A stretch of DNA of 64,000 bases from Lysobacterales bacterium (GCA_028285525.1 JANQOZ010000026.1:62001-126000); one strand, 5' to 3'. Counted from the first letter of the stretch, positions 17,674 to 27,482 are shown. The notes: generated from the sequence alone by a model not told the origin. Numbers and translations are program-made.

Positions 17674-18307
17674 AACAAATCGAAAACACGTGATTCAGAA
17701 TCGAGTGCTCCCAGGCATCCGCTTCTTCTTTGGGCGGCTTGACATGGTCGCGATAAATCCAGGTGCCGTGATCAACGTAGTAGGCGTAGAGCGCCAGGCG
17801 TTCAAGCTTGGCGAGGGGCCAGCTGGAGCCGAAGTGTTTCAGAAACTTTCCAAGGCGCTTGGCAATCAGTTCGCCGTGCTCTCGGTCAGCCTCTGCGAGC
17901 AACGGATAGACCTTAACCGCATGGTGCATGGCGATGACCACGTCGGCTTCCGGGCCGACGGCCACCATGGATTCGTTGAGCTCCGCAAAAAACTGTTCGC
18001 GTGACAGCGACAGCCGATCCAGTGAATCAAATTCGTCGAGCACGTCTCTGACTCGGCCCAACATTTCCCGATAGACCTCAAAGATCACGGCTTCGGTATT
18101 GGGAAAGTACTGGTAAAGCGAGCCCACCGATATCTTCGCTTCTCGGGCGATATGGTTGGTGGTGATTTTCCCCGTCCGACCGCCTCGCGCCTCTTTTAGC
18201 AGCGTCAGCGTCGCGTCCAGGATCCGGCCGACGGTTTTCTGTGAACGGTCCTGTGAGGGCCTTTTTCTGGCTGAGAGCTTGCCCGCGGCGCTTTTGCCCG
18301 TGCTCAT
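17666..18307 (-). CDS. TetR-family regulator between a sugar dehydrogenase and a TonB receptor unit
   Basis: About 213 residues from ATG 18307 (another in-frame ATG at 18379 would add 24 residues). The TetR helix-turn-helix is clear: ILDATLTLL ... ITTNHIAREAKISVGSLYQYFPNTEAVI. The C-terminal helical domain ends WEHSILNHVFSICFD. It lies first in a leftward operon with the cytochrome-PQQ dehydrogenase and divergent from the TonB receptor, amidohydrolase and metallo-hydrolase genes. A palindrome TGCTCGTA-N4-TACGAGCA sits in the shared promoter region and is the natural operator candidate. The most economical model is a repressor that senses a substrate taken up or processed by these enzymes; the ligand is not known. 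Confidence 0.85.
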   Translation of the reverse strand: MSTGKSAAGKLSARKRPSQDRSQKTVGRILDATLTLLKEARGGRTGKITTNHIAREAKISVGSLYQYFPNTEAVIFEVYREMLGRVRDVLDEFDSLDRLSLSREQFFAELNESMVAVGPEADVVIAMHHAVKVYPLLAEADREHGELIAKRLGKFLKHFGSSWPLAKLERLALYAYYVDHGTWIYRDHVKPPKEEADAWEHSILNHVFSICFD

Positions 18308-18402
18308 GATGGGTTCTTGCTGGCCTTGTTGATGGCTATGCGGCGTATTTTGCCGGATCTTTGCGGGCCAAGTTGACATTTCACAAAATAAACACGAATA
18401 TT

Positions 18403-18422
18403 TGCTCGTAAATATACGAGCA
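18403..18422. promoter_or_regulatory. Palindromic operator candidate (TetR / TonB receptor divergent promoter)
   Basis: Perfect 8-bp inverted arms TGCTCGTA and TACGAGCA are separated by AATA. The right arm is followed at once by a weaker inverted pair TTGCT-N6-AGCAA (18424-18439). Location upstream of both the TetR gene and the TonB receptor gene, 90 bp before the receptor start, fits a site for the TetR product. Confidence 0.65.
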
Positions 18423-18512
18423 TTTGCTCACTTAAGCAATTTCATCGACCAAGAACGCAGGCGCAAGCTGGCAAATCGCCGGTAGACCGGCGGGGGAACA
18501 GGAGGGGATCTG

Positions 18513-20870
18513 ATGAGCAACGTACGAGAGAGCAAAACCGAGCTGAGCAAAGCGATACTCACCGCGTTGCTGCTGGCACCGGGCGCCAGCCTGGCGCAGC
18601 TGGAAGAGGTGGTCGTGACCGCCCAGAAGCGCGAGCAGAGCAGCAACGATGTGGGGATTACCCTCAATGCCTTCACGACCGACCAGCTGTTGAGCTTCGG
18701 CATCAACCGCCCTGACGATCTCGAAACGCTCGTCCCCGGGCTGACGGTCACCAATCAGCAGCCAGCGGGCGCACCCGTCTACACCATTCGCGGCGTGGGC
18801 TTTAACGATTTCACCACCTCGGCCGCGAGCACGGTCGGCATCTACAACGATACGACCAACATCCCCTACCCCATCATGACCCGAGGCGTTTTGTTTGATA
18901 TCGCCAGAGTCGAAGTGCTCAAAGGCCCGCAGGGGGATCTTTACGGGCGCAACACGACCGCCGGGACGATCAACTTCATCAGCAATCGGCCGACCGAAGA
19001 GTTCGAAGGTGGCCTGCGGATGGGTTATGACAACTTCCAGGCGCTCGACATCGAGGGTTTTGTCAGTGGCGCCATGAGCGACAACGTTCGGGGGCGGCTG
19101 GCGATCAAGAGCGTCAACTCTTCGGAGGGATGGCAGGAGAGCGTCAGTCGTCCCGGCGACGAGCTGGGCGAGCGAGACGAGCTCGGGCTGCGCGGCATTC
19201 TTGACGTCGACTTTTCAGACACCCTGAGTCTTTCGCTGACCGCACGGTACTTTCGCGATCAGTCCGACAACCTTGCCGCCACGGCGACCGCCGTTGCCCC
19301 GGGTTTCGACGCCACCTCGCTGCCGCAGCGCTTTACGGCAGAAGCCGCGGACTGGACCGCCGATCATCGCCCGGTCAATGACAACACCACTTTGGGGTTT
19401 TCTGCCAACCTGACCTGGGATATCGGCGATCTGACTCTGACGAGCATCACCTCTTACGACGACTTTGAACGAGACGCAGCGCGCTTCGACACCGCCGGGG
19501 TGAACTACGAAGACGCCGACATCACCAATTCCACCGACATCTCCGTCTTCAGCCAGGAACTGAGGCTGGAATCGAGCGCCAGGGAGAACCTCTACTGGAG
19601 CACCGGCCTGTACTACAACGACGACGACATCGAAGAAAACTACCAGATGGAGTTTCGCGATTCGTTTGGACTCACCGGCGAGAGCCGCTATAACCAGACG
19701 ACCGAGTCGCTGGCCGTTTTTGGACACCTGGAGTACGACCTCAACGAGCGCAGTCGGCTGACGCTGGGCGCTCGCTACACCGATGAGGACCGTGAATGGT
19801 CCGGCTGCACCTTTGATACCGGTGACGGTCTGCTGGCCGGCTTCTACAACTTCTTTGTGTATCCCGTTTTTCTGGAGCCCATCTTCCCCGGCGCCGATCC
19901 GATCCCCAACGGAGGCTGCACGGTGTTTAACGATCTTGTCGGGACGCCAAACGTGGGGCAGTTTACCCCGTTTACCGACGCGATCAACGTCAGCCAGCTG
20001 ATGGGTAAGGTGTCGTTTGATTATCGGCCGACCGAAGACATACTGCTGTTCGGCACCGTATCCACCGCCTTCAAGTCGGGCGGTTTCAACGGCGCGATCG
20101 CGCTGTCACACACCATGCTGCAGCCCTATCAGAAAGAAGAGCTCACCGCGTTTGAAGTCGGGGTTAAGTCGACGTTGCTGGACGGCAGCATGCAGCTCAA
20201 CGCGTCGGCGTTCCTCTACGACTATGAGGACAAGCAGGAGCTCACCACTTTCATTGCGCCCGTCGGCGGTGTCGTCGGTTTTGACAACGTCCCGGAAAGC
20301 ACCGTCACCGGTTTGGAAGTGGAGATGAGCTGGCAGATCACCGAAGGACTGCGCTGGGATCTGGGCCTTGCGCTGCTCGACACCGAAATCGACGAGTGGC
20401 AGGCACGCTGCCCCGCCGGCCTCCTTGGCGCGCCGGTAGACCTGCCGGATGGATGCCCAATGGAAAGCGTGTTTGGCAACGTGCTGTTTTTTGACGCATC
20501 GGGCGACTCGTTGAACAACGCGCCCGAGGTGCAGGCCACGTCCACGCTCTCATACAGCTGGAGCGCGTCACCCGCTCTCGACGTCACCGTCGCTGCGGAC
20601 ATCAGCTATAAAGATGACAACATCGGCAGCCTGGCCGCCCCGGATCCCGCCGCGCGCAACCTGCAGTTCTCCGGCTTTATCCCCGACTATACGCTGCTCA
20701 ATGCCCGGGTGATGTTTCGGCCGAGCAACGGGCCGTGGGATCTGATGCTGTGGACCCGCAACCTCACCGACGAGTACTACTGGCACTCCACCTCCGGGAG
20801 TAACTCTACGGCTACCCGCATCAACGGTATGCCCCGGACCTACGGCCTGACTCTGTCCTACGGATTTTGA
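18513..20870 (+). CDS. TonB-dependent outer-membrane receptor
   Basis: A 785-residue receptor. The export signal (AILTALLLAPGASLAQ) runs into the plug start LEEVVVTAQKREQ, followed by plug motifs (TIRGVGF, RVEVLKGPQGDLYGRNTTAGTIN). A 22-strand barrel follows, ending in the typical aromatic terminus YGLTLSYGF. Such receptors import scarce substrates (siderophores, vitamins, glycans, small organics) using TonB energy. The lack of a SusC-type N-terminal extension and the company of an amidohydrolase suggest an organic nutrient; that is inference. A strong AGGAGGGG lies 6 bases before the ATG. The amidohydrolase and metallo-hydrolase genes follow closely, making a three-gene operon. Confidence 0.92.
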   Translation: MSNVRESKTELSKAILTALLLAPGASLAQLEEVVVTAQKREQSSNDVGITLNAFTTDQLLSFGINRPDDLETLVPGLTVTNQQPAGAPVYTIRGVGFNDFTTSAASTVGIYNDTTNIPYPIMTRGVLFDIARVEVLKGPQGDLYGRNTTAGTINFISNRPTEEFEGGLRMGYDNFQALDIEGFVSGAMSDNVRGRLAIKSVNSSEGWQESVSRPGDELGERDELGLRGILDVDFSDTLSLSLTARYFRDQSDNLAATATAVAPGFDATSLPQRFTAEAADWTADHRPVNDNTTLGFSANLTWDIGDLTLTSITSYDDFERDAARFDTAGVNYEDADITNSTDISVFSQELRLESSARENLYWSTGLYYNDDDIEENYQMEFRDSFGLTGESRYNQTTESLAVFGHLEYDLNERSRLTLGARYTDEDREWSGCTFDTGDGLLAGFYNFFVYPVFLEPIFPGADPIPNGGCTVFNDLVGTPNVGQFTPFTDAINVSQLMGKVSFDYRPTEDILLFGTVSTAFKSGGFNGAIALSHTMLQPYQKEELTAFEVGVKSTLLDGSMQLNASAFLYDYEDKQELTTFIAPVGGVVGFDNVPESTVTGLEVEMSWQITEGLRWDLGLALLDTEIDEWQARCPAGLLGAPVDLPDGCPMESVFGNVLFFDASGDSLNNAPEVQATSTLSYSWSASPALDVTVAADISYKDDNIGSLAAPDPAARNLQFSGFIPDYTLLNARVMFRPSNGPWDLMLWTRNLTDEYYWHSTSGSNSTATRINGMPRTYGLTLSYGF

Positions 20871-20920
20871 CCCGGTCGGAAGATCCAGTGGCGAGACCCG
20901 GGTCCAGAGACCGGCGAGCA

Positions 20921-22645
20921 ATGCCGAGGATTCTGGCACTGCTGCTGATCATCAGCGCAACCGATCTGCACGCCCAGTATGAGCCGCGGATCAAGACACA
21001 GGCGTCGCCTGAGGCCGATCTGATCTTGCGCAACGGGCTCGTTCACGCGGAGTCGGGCCTCCACAGCGCACTCGCCGTAGAGGGCGCAGTGATCATTGCG
21101 GTTGGCGACGACGAGCAAATCAGCACGCTGTCAGGACCTGATACGCGAATCATCGACCTGGCGGGCGCCAGCGTTTTTCCGGGTCTGCACGATATGCATG
21201 TCCACCCGGCGCTGGCAGGTTTCGAGGAGTTCTCCTGCAAGCTGTCCCACCGATTCAACCTGGAACAGATCTTTGAACGCCTGGAACAGTGTGTGGCCGC
21301 GGTTGAACCGGGCGAATGGGTGATCGGTCGAGCCTATGATCCGGAGGCGTTCGGCGACGCGGCGCCGCACCGCTCGATGCTCGATAGGGTTGCACCGAAT
21401 AACCCGGTCTTGCTCAACGACATCAGCGGGCATTCCGCCTGGGTGAATTCGAAGGTGCTAGAGCTGGCGGGTTACACCGCCGCGACGCCCAACCCGGACG
21501 GCGGCGTGATTGAGCGAGACCCTGACGGCACTCCGACAGGCCTCCTGCATGAAACGGCGATGGGCCCGGTCTACGCGCTGCGGCCAGAGCCGTCGCGGGC
21601 GTCCTACCGGAAAGCCACTCGCTGGGCACTGGACGTCATGTTGTCTCACGGCATCACCTCGCTTGTCGACGCATCAACCAACGAAGCTGAGGCGCAGGCC
21701 TACGCGGACCTGTTTGATGAAGGCTATCTCAAGCAACGCGTTCGAAGCTGCGTCTGGGCAGCTGAAACCAGGATCGTCGAACGCCGCAACCACTTTGCGA
21801 GAGAACGGTTCCGGCCTGACTGCGTCAAGCTGTTTCTGGACGGCGTTCCCACCGACTCTCACACCGCCGCCATGGTCGACCCCTATCTGCCCAAAGACGG
21901 ACAGACCAAAAAGGACCGGGTGCGCGGCATCTTGATGATGCCCGCCGAGAAGGTAGCGGAACTTACGCTGAAGTACGACGCCATGGGACTGGTCGTCAAA
22001 TATCACGCCGCCGGTGACCAGGCGGTACGCACGGCCCTGGACGCAATCGCCGCCGCCAGAGCAAGCAACGGAATGAACGGACTGCGCCACAATCCGGGGC
22101 ACACGACCTTCATTCAGCCCAGCGACATTGCCCGGGCCAAAGAGCTTGGTGCAACGCTCGAATTTTCGCCCTATCTGTTCGCCCCATCCCCGATTGTGGT
22201 GAACATCTCGAAGGCCGTCGGCGGCCCGCGCATGGCCAGAATGTACGCGCTGCGCGAAGCTGTCGATGCCGGCGTGCATGTCGTCGTCGGCTCAGACTGG
22301 CCGGTGGTTCCCTTCGTAAACCCCTGGATCGCGGTTGAGCTGATGGTGACCCGTCAAAAGGCCGGTGGTTCCGATGAACGCACTGCACCTTCGCAGGGCA
22401 TTTCACTGCAGGAAGCCATCGATATCTTTACGATCAAGGCGGCGGAACAAATGAACATGGCGAGCTTTGTAGGCTCCATTGCTGTCGGGAAATTTGCTGA
22501 TCTTGCCGTCGTCGATCAAAACGTATTTGCTGTGCCGATCACAAGCGTTCATAAGACGCGCACGCTAAGAACCTTCATTCATGGAGAAGAGGCATACCTT
22601 GCCCCCGAAGCTGAACCGCAACGAACGAGTCAAAGAGGCAGCTAA
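20921..22645 (+). CDS. Exported YtcJ-type amidohydrolase (Amidohydro_3 family)
   Basis: The 574-residue product has a short signal peptide (PRILALLLIISATDLHAQ) and a metal-dependent TIM-barrel amidohydrolase with flanking beta-sandwich. Visible metal-site motifs are DMHVHP (HxH, about 87-92), KYHAAGD (about 360) and VGSDWPV (about 455). YtcJ-like enzymes hydrolyse N-acyl or cyclic amides; the substrate here is unknown. The chosen ATG 20921 puts the signal peptide at the N-terminus. The frame extends back to a TTG overlapping the receptor stop, but that adds 18 charged residues in front. The metallo-beta-lactamase-fold gene follows directly after the stop codon. It probably processes what the adjacent TonB receptor imports. 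Confidence 0.82.
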   Translation: MPRILALLLIISATDLHAQYEPRIKTQASPEADLILRNGLVHAESGLHSALAVEGAVIIAVGDDEQISTLSGPDTRIIDLAGASVFPGLHDMHVHPALAGFEEFSCKLSHRFNLEQIFERLEQCVAAVEPGEWVIGRAYDPEAFGDAAPHRSMLDRVAPNNPVLLNDISGHSAWVNSKVLELAGYTAATPNPDGGVIERDPDGTPTGLLHETAMGPVYALRPEPSRASYRKATRWALDVMLSHGITSLVDASTNEAEAQAYADLFDEGYLKQRVRSCVWAAETRIVERRNHFARERFRPDCVKLFLDGVPTDSHTAAMVDPYLPKDGQTKKDRVRGILMMPAEKVAELTLKYDAMGLVVKYHAAGDQAVRTALDAIAAARASNGMNGLRHNPGHTTFIQPSDIARAKELGATLEFSPYLFAPSPIVVNISKAVGGPRMARMYALREAVDAGVHVVVGSDWPVVPFVNPWIAVELMVTRQKAGGSDERTAPSQGISLQEAIDIFTIKAAEQMNMASFVGSIAVGKFADLAVVDQNVFAVPITSVHKTRTLRTFIHGEEAYLAPEAEPQRTSQRGS

Positions 22646-23587
22646 ATGAAGCGAATTTCACGTCGAGAGTTACTGCGCAATGCAGGTTTGCTTGCCCTGG
22701 GCACTTTTTCGTCCATCTCCTGTTCGGTTAAGCCCAGGCCGGGATCGAAGGCGGTCGAGTATGAGTTTTTCCGCAACGTCACGGCTCGCTTGACCTACGG
22801 CGGACAAACGCTGCTGCTCGACCCCATGCTCTCGCCCAAGGGGGCCCTACCATCGTTTGCCGGTATCTCACCGAATCCCACCGTTGAACTCCCGACATCA
22901 CCTGCAGCCATCATTAGAGATATCGATGCCGTGATCGTCACGCACATGCACTCGGATCATTTCGACCCGGCGGCCGGGGAACTGCTCGATAAATCTCTGC
23001 CGATCATCACGCCTCGAAACAGCGCGAGGGTTAATCCCGCAGACCCTTCAACGCTAGCCAGCTTCAAAACGCAGCTCGAGGAGTATGGATTCAGTGACGT
23101 TATGGAGATCGCCTCAGAGGAATCCGAAAGCCTGAGCTTTCGAAACCTCACCTTCAGACAGGTGTGGGCGCGGCACGGTAAAGGCGTGGTGGGCGACCTG
23201 ATCGGCGACGTTAACGGGATCATCGTCACCGCCGACGGAATGCCGACAATCTATTGGACTAGCGACACGATCTTAGACGAAGCCGGTGAGATCGAAGGAA
23301 TCCTCCAGCGCTTCAAGCCGGATATCGTCATCGCCAATACCGGCGGCCCCGTCATCGAAGCGGTCTCTCCCGAGCTCTTATTGATGGATGCGGCGCAAGG
23401 CATTGAGCTGATCAAGCTTGCCAATCGCTACAACCCGAAGGTGCAGGTCGTTGCGATACATATGGAGTCTTTGGACCACTGCTTCTCGACGAGACAAGAC
23501 TTATTGAAGTTGGTCAACACGCTGCCTGCGGAGCTACAGCAGCGAGTCTTCATACCGGAGGATGGTGAGCACATAACCCTGGGTTAG
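22646..23587 (+). CDS. Exported metallo-beta-lactamase-fold hydrolase (UlaG-like), possible Tat lipoprotein
   Basis: A 313-residue protein. The N-terminus has a twin-arginine motif (SRRELLRNAG) and, after the hydrophobic stretch, SISC, which could be a lipobox. The fold signature THMHSDHFDP (about 94-103) supplies the HxHxDH metal ligands; later His and Asp residues (WTSDT, IHMESLDHC) complete a UlaG-like site. The family includes lactonases, phosphodiesterases and other hydrolases. ATG 22646 follows the amidohydrolase stop with no gap, preceded by AGAGG, so it is cotranslated in the TonB receptor operon. Use of the Tat route would fit folding with metal in the cytoplasm. Substrate unknown. 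Confidence 0.8.
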   Translation: MKRISRRELLRNAGLLALGTFSSISCSVKPRPGSKAVEYEFFRNVTARLTYGGQTLLLDPMLSPKGALPSFAGISPNPTVELPTSPAAIIRDIDAVIVTHMHSDHFDPAAGELLDKSLPIITPRNSARVNPADPSTLASFKTQLEEYGFSDVMEIASEESESLSFRNLTFRQVWARHGKGVVGDLIGDVNGIIVTADGMPTIYWTSDTILDEAGEIEGILQRFKPDIVIANTGGPVIEAVSPELLLMDAAQGIELIKLANRYNPKVQVVAIHMESLDHCFSTRQDLLKLVNTLPAELQQRVFIPEDGEHITLG

Positions 23588-23614
23588 TGGCGCGGCGTTC
23601 TAGCTGAACCCAGG
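23578..23614 (+). terminator. Possible stem-loop ending the TonB receptor operon
   Basis: Inverted arms CCTGGGTT and AACCCAGG flank a 21-base loop and overlap the stop codon of the metallo-hydrolase gene. No run of T follows, so it is a weak terminator candidate. Confidence 0.3.
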
Positions 23615-23750
23615 CTCTTCCAGGTTTCCTCAGCGGGTGTTAGTTGGGTCATCGATTGTCCGTTGGCAACCATTACACATCGCTATAGCTCGATCCCGCG
23701 GCTGCACCCCGAATCGGCTACAATGATGGGGAATCCTGAGATGCAGTGCT

Positions 23751-26405
23751 ATGCCAATCCGGTGTTTTGCGTTCTGGCTCGGCCTAATCCTGTACCTGTC
23801 GTTAGTGACGGCCCAAGCTCAGCCTCAGGAAACGTTTCTTGCCCTGCGCGCCACCCCAAGCCCTGAGCTCGAGGCGCTGGCCAACGACACGGCCGCGCCA
23901 GACCAGGCCCGGCGCGGCCTCGCGAACCTCGTGCTGGCCGATCGGGCGATCAATCGATCAACGCTGATCGCCGAATCTTTCCTTAACAACGCCGAACCTC
24001 TGCTGGAACCAGGCTCGCCCGCTGCGCAATGGGCAAAAATTGTCCGATGTCAGCTTGAACACCGGCTTAACCGACCAACAAAAGCCGAATCCTGCGAGCC
24101 TTTGCGGCAGGGCATCCTGAATGCCAACAGCTTTGTTCAGGGGGCCGCCAAGGCGACGCTGGGGTATCTCTATTATCGGGAGGGGGATCACGACCGCTCT
24201 CTCTACCATGCGGAACAAACGCTCACGCTGGCTGAGCAGATCGACGACCCCGGGCTTCGCGCATGGGCCCACAACGCCATGGGCATTCACTTCAGCACCC
24301 GCCTGCTACCTCGTCGATCCGTGCATCACCTGGAAGCTGCCTGGCGGGAGGCGGAACGAATGCCGTTCCCGGACTTCAAGGGCGTCATACAACTGAATCT
24401 GGCCGGCGACTATACGTTCCTCGGTCGCCCTCAGGAGGCGCTCGCCATGCTGGAAGAGGTGAAGTCGACCCCGCTGGTGGACCTCTATCCGGCCCGCAGG
24501 CTGCTGGTGCAGTCGATGATCGCGCAGGCGCAGGCGGCGCTTGGACGAACCGAAGGTGTCGAGGCCGAGCTGCTGACGGTCTGGGAGGACGTCAAAGACG
24601 AGGTGTTGCCCGACGCCGAAACTTTCGCCTATACCGGCCAGGGCTACGTGCGCCTCGCCGCCGGCGACGCGGCCGGCGCACAGCAGAGTTTTGATCAGAT
24701 TTTCAGGCTGACAGGACAAAACCTGGCGGACGATCTCAGTCACCCTAGGGTACAGCCGATCCTTGTGCCCTACGCTCAAACCCTTCGAATCGCCGGAGAC
24801 CTCGAGGGTGCGCGCACCCTGCTGAATCGGATCATTGAGAGCATCCCGGTAGACCAACCCGATCAGCGTCAGCTCGACGCCACCCGGGAGCTGGCCGTCA
24901 TCTATGAGGAGCTGGGTGAGCTCGATACAGCACAGGAGACCCGAGAGGAAGCCGCCCGGCTGGAGACCGCGCTCTGGGACGGCAGCTTCGAATATCAGAT
25001 TGCCCGCCTGAATGCGTCGATGGAGAACGACCGCCGCAAAGTTGAGCTGGCGCGATCCGCTGAGCGGGAGGCGACGCTGCGTGAAACAGCGGAACGAGAA
25101 CAAACGCTGCGCCGTCAATCCTGGGTCATCGGTACGCTCCTGGTCATGCTGTTGCTGGGATTGCAGTTCTGGCGGACCGAGAAGCGCCTCGCTCGCACCG
25201 AACGCGAAGCCAATGAACGGCTTGAAGAGCTCGTGGCGATGAGAACTCAGGAGCTCAAAAACGAGATGGCCGAGCGGACCCGGATCGAAGAAGAGCGGCG
25301 TCAGCTGATGGAAAAGCTCTCGGAGGGAGACAAGCTTCGCGCCCTGGGCGAACTGACGGCCGGCATTGCCCACGATTTCAACAACCTGATGACGGTCATT
25401 ACGCTGACCACAGAACATCTCAAAACGTCCGATGAAGCTCGTTCAGACGAAGACGGAGAAATGCTGAACTACATCAGCAGCGCTGCTGATACCGGCGCAC
25501 GAATCACCAACCGGTTGATGGCTTACGTTCGCAAGCAGCCGCTTCATCCAGAGCCGGTCGACCTGAGCGCATTTCTCAAGGATTCGATGCCGCTTTTCCA
25601 GAAAACACTAGGGGAGCGAATCAGTCTGATCGCCGATCTGGATCAGTGTCAGGTCATGATCGATCGAGGGCAGCTGACCACCGCGCTCCTGAATCTGCTG
25701 GTGAACGCGAGGGACGCGCTCGACGACGCCGGCGTTGTATCGCTCTCACTGAAGGCGGAGGGGGGTAACGCAAAAATCACCGTTTCCGACACCGGCATCG
25801 GCATGAACGAGGAAACGCTCAAAAAGGCATGCGACCCATTCTTCACAACCAAAAAGACCGGTGAAGGAACGGGGCTCGGATTGTCTATGGTGTTCGGCTT
25901 TGCCCACCAGTCTGGCGGCGATTTTCTCATCCGTTCGGAGCCTGGCGCGGGAACCGATGCTATTTTGCTGCTGCCCCTTTGCGACGAACGGGCAGATACA
26001 CCCAAGACTGAATCCGAGTCCCCCGCCGCGCTGCCCAGCGGCGCGAGTGCCCTGATCGTGGAGGATCAGCAGGCCGTTCGCGAGATGCTCTCCCGCACCC
26101 TGAAGTCGATGGGTATGGAGGTTGCGCTGGCCAAGAGCGCTGACGAGGCGCTGCGTCTGATCGACCCCCAGACGCTGCCCGATCTGGTTATCTCCGATGT
26201 GCTGATGCCCGGCTCAATCGACGGCGCGGAGCTGGCTGCCCACCTGCGTGAACACCACCCTTCGCTGCCGGTGATTCTGATTTCGGGCAACGCCCAAATC
26301 GAGGCGAGGGATTGGGTGTTTCTTCGCAAGCCATTTACGGTGGAGCAGCTTCAGCAAGCGGTCTCGGAGGCCCTTCGCGCCAAGAGTCCCGCAACCACTG
26401 CATAG
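23751..26405 (+). CDS. Hybrid sensor histidine kinase with periplasmic TPR sensor
   Basis: An 884-residue kinase. Signal segment (FWLGLILYLSLVTAQA), then helical TPR-like repeats to about residue 440. One membrane helix (WVIGTLLVMLLLGLQFW, about 456-474) is followed by a coiled coil (about 475-525). HisKA carries the phospho-acceptor His541 in GIAHDFNN. HATPase motifs are the N box LLNLLVNARDAL, G1 VSDTGIGMN, and G2 GEGTGLGLSM. A C-terminal receiver domain carries Asp816 in VISDVLMPG and Lys in FLRKPF. It should sense a periplasmic signal through the TPR part and phosphorylate itself internally. No separate response regulator or output gene is next to it, so the downstream partner is unknown. 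The GIAHDFNN type H-box belongs to the HWE-free, NtrB-like hybrid kinases. Confidence 0.88.
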   Translation: MPIRCFAFWLGLILYLSLVTAQAQPQETFLALRATPSPELEALANDTAAPDQARRGLANLVLADRAINRSTLIAESFLNNAEPLLEPGSPAAQWAKIVRCQLEHRLNRPTKAESCEPLRQGILNANSFVQGAAKATLGYLYYREGDHDRSLYHAEQTLTLAEQIDDPGLRAWAHNAMGIHFSTRLLPRRSVHHLEAAWREAERMPFPDFKGVIQLNLAGDYTFLGRPQEALAMLEEVKSTPLVDLYPARRLLVQSMIAQAQAALGRTEGVEAELLTVWEDVKDEVLPDAETFAYTGQGYVRLAAGDAAGAQQSFDQIFRLTGQNLADDLSHPRVQPILVPYAQTLRIAGDLEGARTLLNRIIESIPVDQPDQRQLDATRELAVIYEELGELDTAQETREEAARLETALWDGSFEYQIARLNASMENDRRKVELARSAEREATLRETAEREQTLRRQSWVIGTLLVMLLLGLQFWRTEKRLARTEREANERLEELVAMRTQELKNEMAERTRIEEERRQLMEKLSEGDKLRALGELTAGIAHDFNNLMTVITLTTEHLKTSDEARSDEDGEMLNYISSAADTGARITNRLMAYVRKQPLHPEPVDLSAFLKDSMPLFQKTLGERISLIADLDQCQVMIDRGQLTTALLNLLVNARDALDDAGVVSLSLKAEGGNAKITVSDTGIGMNEETLKKACDPFFTTKKTGEGTGLGLSMVFGFAHQSGGDFLIRSEPGAGTDAILLLPLCDERADTPKTESESPAALPSGASALIVEDQQAVREMLSRTLKSMGMEVALAKSADEALRLIDPQTLPDLVISDVLMPGSIDGAELAAHLREHHPSLPVILISGNAQIEARDWVFLRKPFTVEQLQQAVSEALRAKSPATTA

Positions 26406-26780
26406 TCGGGAGAACACTTGCCTCAACTTCGTCTTTTGGGCACCTGGGGTAGCACTCTCACGTAAAATGCCGAATAAAACTCAATCTCGGTGTCCAGTCG
26501 CCTGAATCCAGACCGAGGCGATTTGCTGGAAATTTCGACAAAGCGCCCCTATATCTTGGACATGTGAAGGGGTGCCGTCGGCACAATTGCTGACGAAACA
26601 GACAGTTGCTATGCTTTTGTGCACGCCTACACAGGTTGGTCACAAGCCATTGACGGCGGCCTCACCGCCCCAAACGCACGCTGTCACCTCCTTAACGCCC
26701 CGCGTCTACATCGTCCGCACTCTACTGCCGCGACGATTTGCCCGACGGCGAGGCCTACGAATTTGACCGGAGAAATTGCC
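26406..26780. other. Intergenic region upstream of folE, 375 bp
   Basis: Nothing gene-like is visible on either strand. A short perfect dyad, GTGCCG-T-CGGCAC, lies at about 26572-26584, and GGAGAAA sits 7-8 bases before the folE ATG. The unusual length may hide a promoter or regulator site, but I recognise no riboswitch. Confidence 0.4.
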
Positions 26781-27470
26781 ATGAGCACTGCTGCGCTAAC
26801 CCTGTCCGACGCTGTCACCGCGGACGCGCACCTGACCCCTGAGGCCATTATGGTCCGCGACGCGCTCGTGGCCGCCGGTCTGGAAACCCCCATGCGCGCA
26901 ACCGGGCTGAGCCCGAAGCAGAAGTACGAGCGGATCCAGCGACTCATGGGTGAAGTCGTCGAGACGCTGGGGCTGGACCTCACCGACGATAGCCTGGCAG
27001 AGACCCCTCACCGGATTGCCAAGATGTATGTGCATGAGATCTTCTCGGGGCTCGACTACCGGCACTTTCCCAAGCTGTCACTGATCGACAACAAGATGGG
27101 TGCTGACGAAATGGTTAAGGTGCGCGATATCGACCTGACCAGCACCTGCGAACACCACTTTGTGACGATCGACGGCACGGCCAAAGTGGCCTATATCCCG
27201 GCTGACAGAATTATTGGCCTCAGCAAGATCAACCGCATCGTCCAGTTCTTCGGCCAGCGTCCGCAGGTCCAGGAGCGGCTGACGCGCCAGATTCTGGTCG
27301 CGCTGCAGACCCTGCTCGGCACGGAAAACGTTGGCGTGAGCATCGATGCGGTCCACTACTGCGTAAAGTCCCGTGGCATCAAGGACAGCAACTCACAGAC
27401 CAGCACGACCGCTCTGGGCGGCTGTTTCCGCGAAAACATCCATACGCGCGCCGAGTTCCTGAACCCCTAA
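26781..27470 (+). CDS. folE: GTP cyclohydrolase I
   Basis: The 229-residue product has the complete GTP cyclohydrolase I core: zinc ligands in STCEHHF (about 121-127) and HYCVKSRG (about 191-198), the GTP-handling stretch [16 protein letters not shown], and the terminal segment [14 protein letters not shown]. It converts GTP to 7,8-dihydroneopterin triphosphate, the first step of folate and tetrahydropterin synthesis, in the cytoplasm as a toroidal decamer. Length and the N-terminal helical part resemble the E. coli (bimodular-free) form. ATG 26781 is preferred over upstream in-frame codons because of the GGAGAAA ribosome binding site and the lack of coding character before it. It is transcribed alone and converges on a serine hydrolase gene. 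Confidence 0.95.
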   Translation: MSTAALTLSDAVTADAHLTPEAIMVRDALVAAGLETPMRATGLSPKQKYERIQRLMGEVVETLGLDLTDDSLAETPHRIAKMYVHEIFSGLDYRHFPKLSLIDNKMGADEMVKVRDIDLTSTCEHHFVTIDGTAKVAYIPADRIIGLSKINRIVQFFGQRPQVQERLTRQILVALQTLLGTENVGVSIDAVHYCVKSRGIKDSNSQTSTTALGGCFRENIHTRAEFLNP

Positions 27471-27482
27471 TGCAATCTCAAA

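Noticed and set aside
24306-25418. 370-codon minus-strand open frame
   Set aside because: It lies wholly opposite the hybrid histidine kinase, whose domains and motifs are unmistakable. The antisense product has no recognisable motif and follows from codon bias.
26619-26780. N-terminal extension of folE
   Set aside because: The frame is open but lacks coding character and lies before a good ribosome binding site at ATG 26781.
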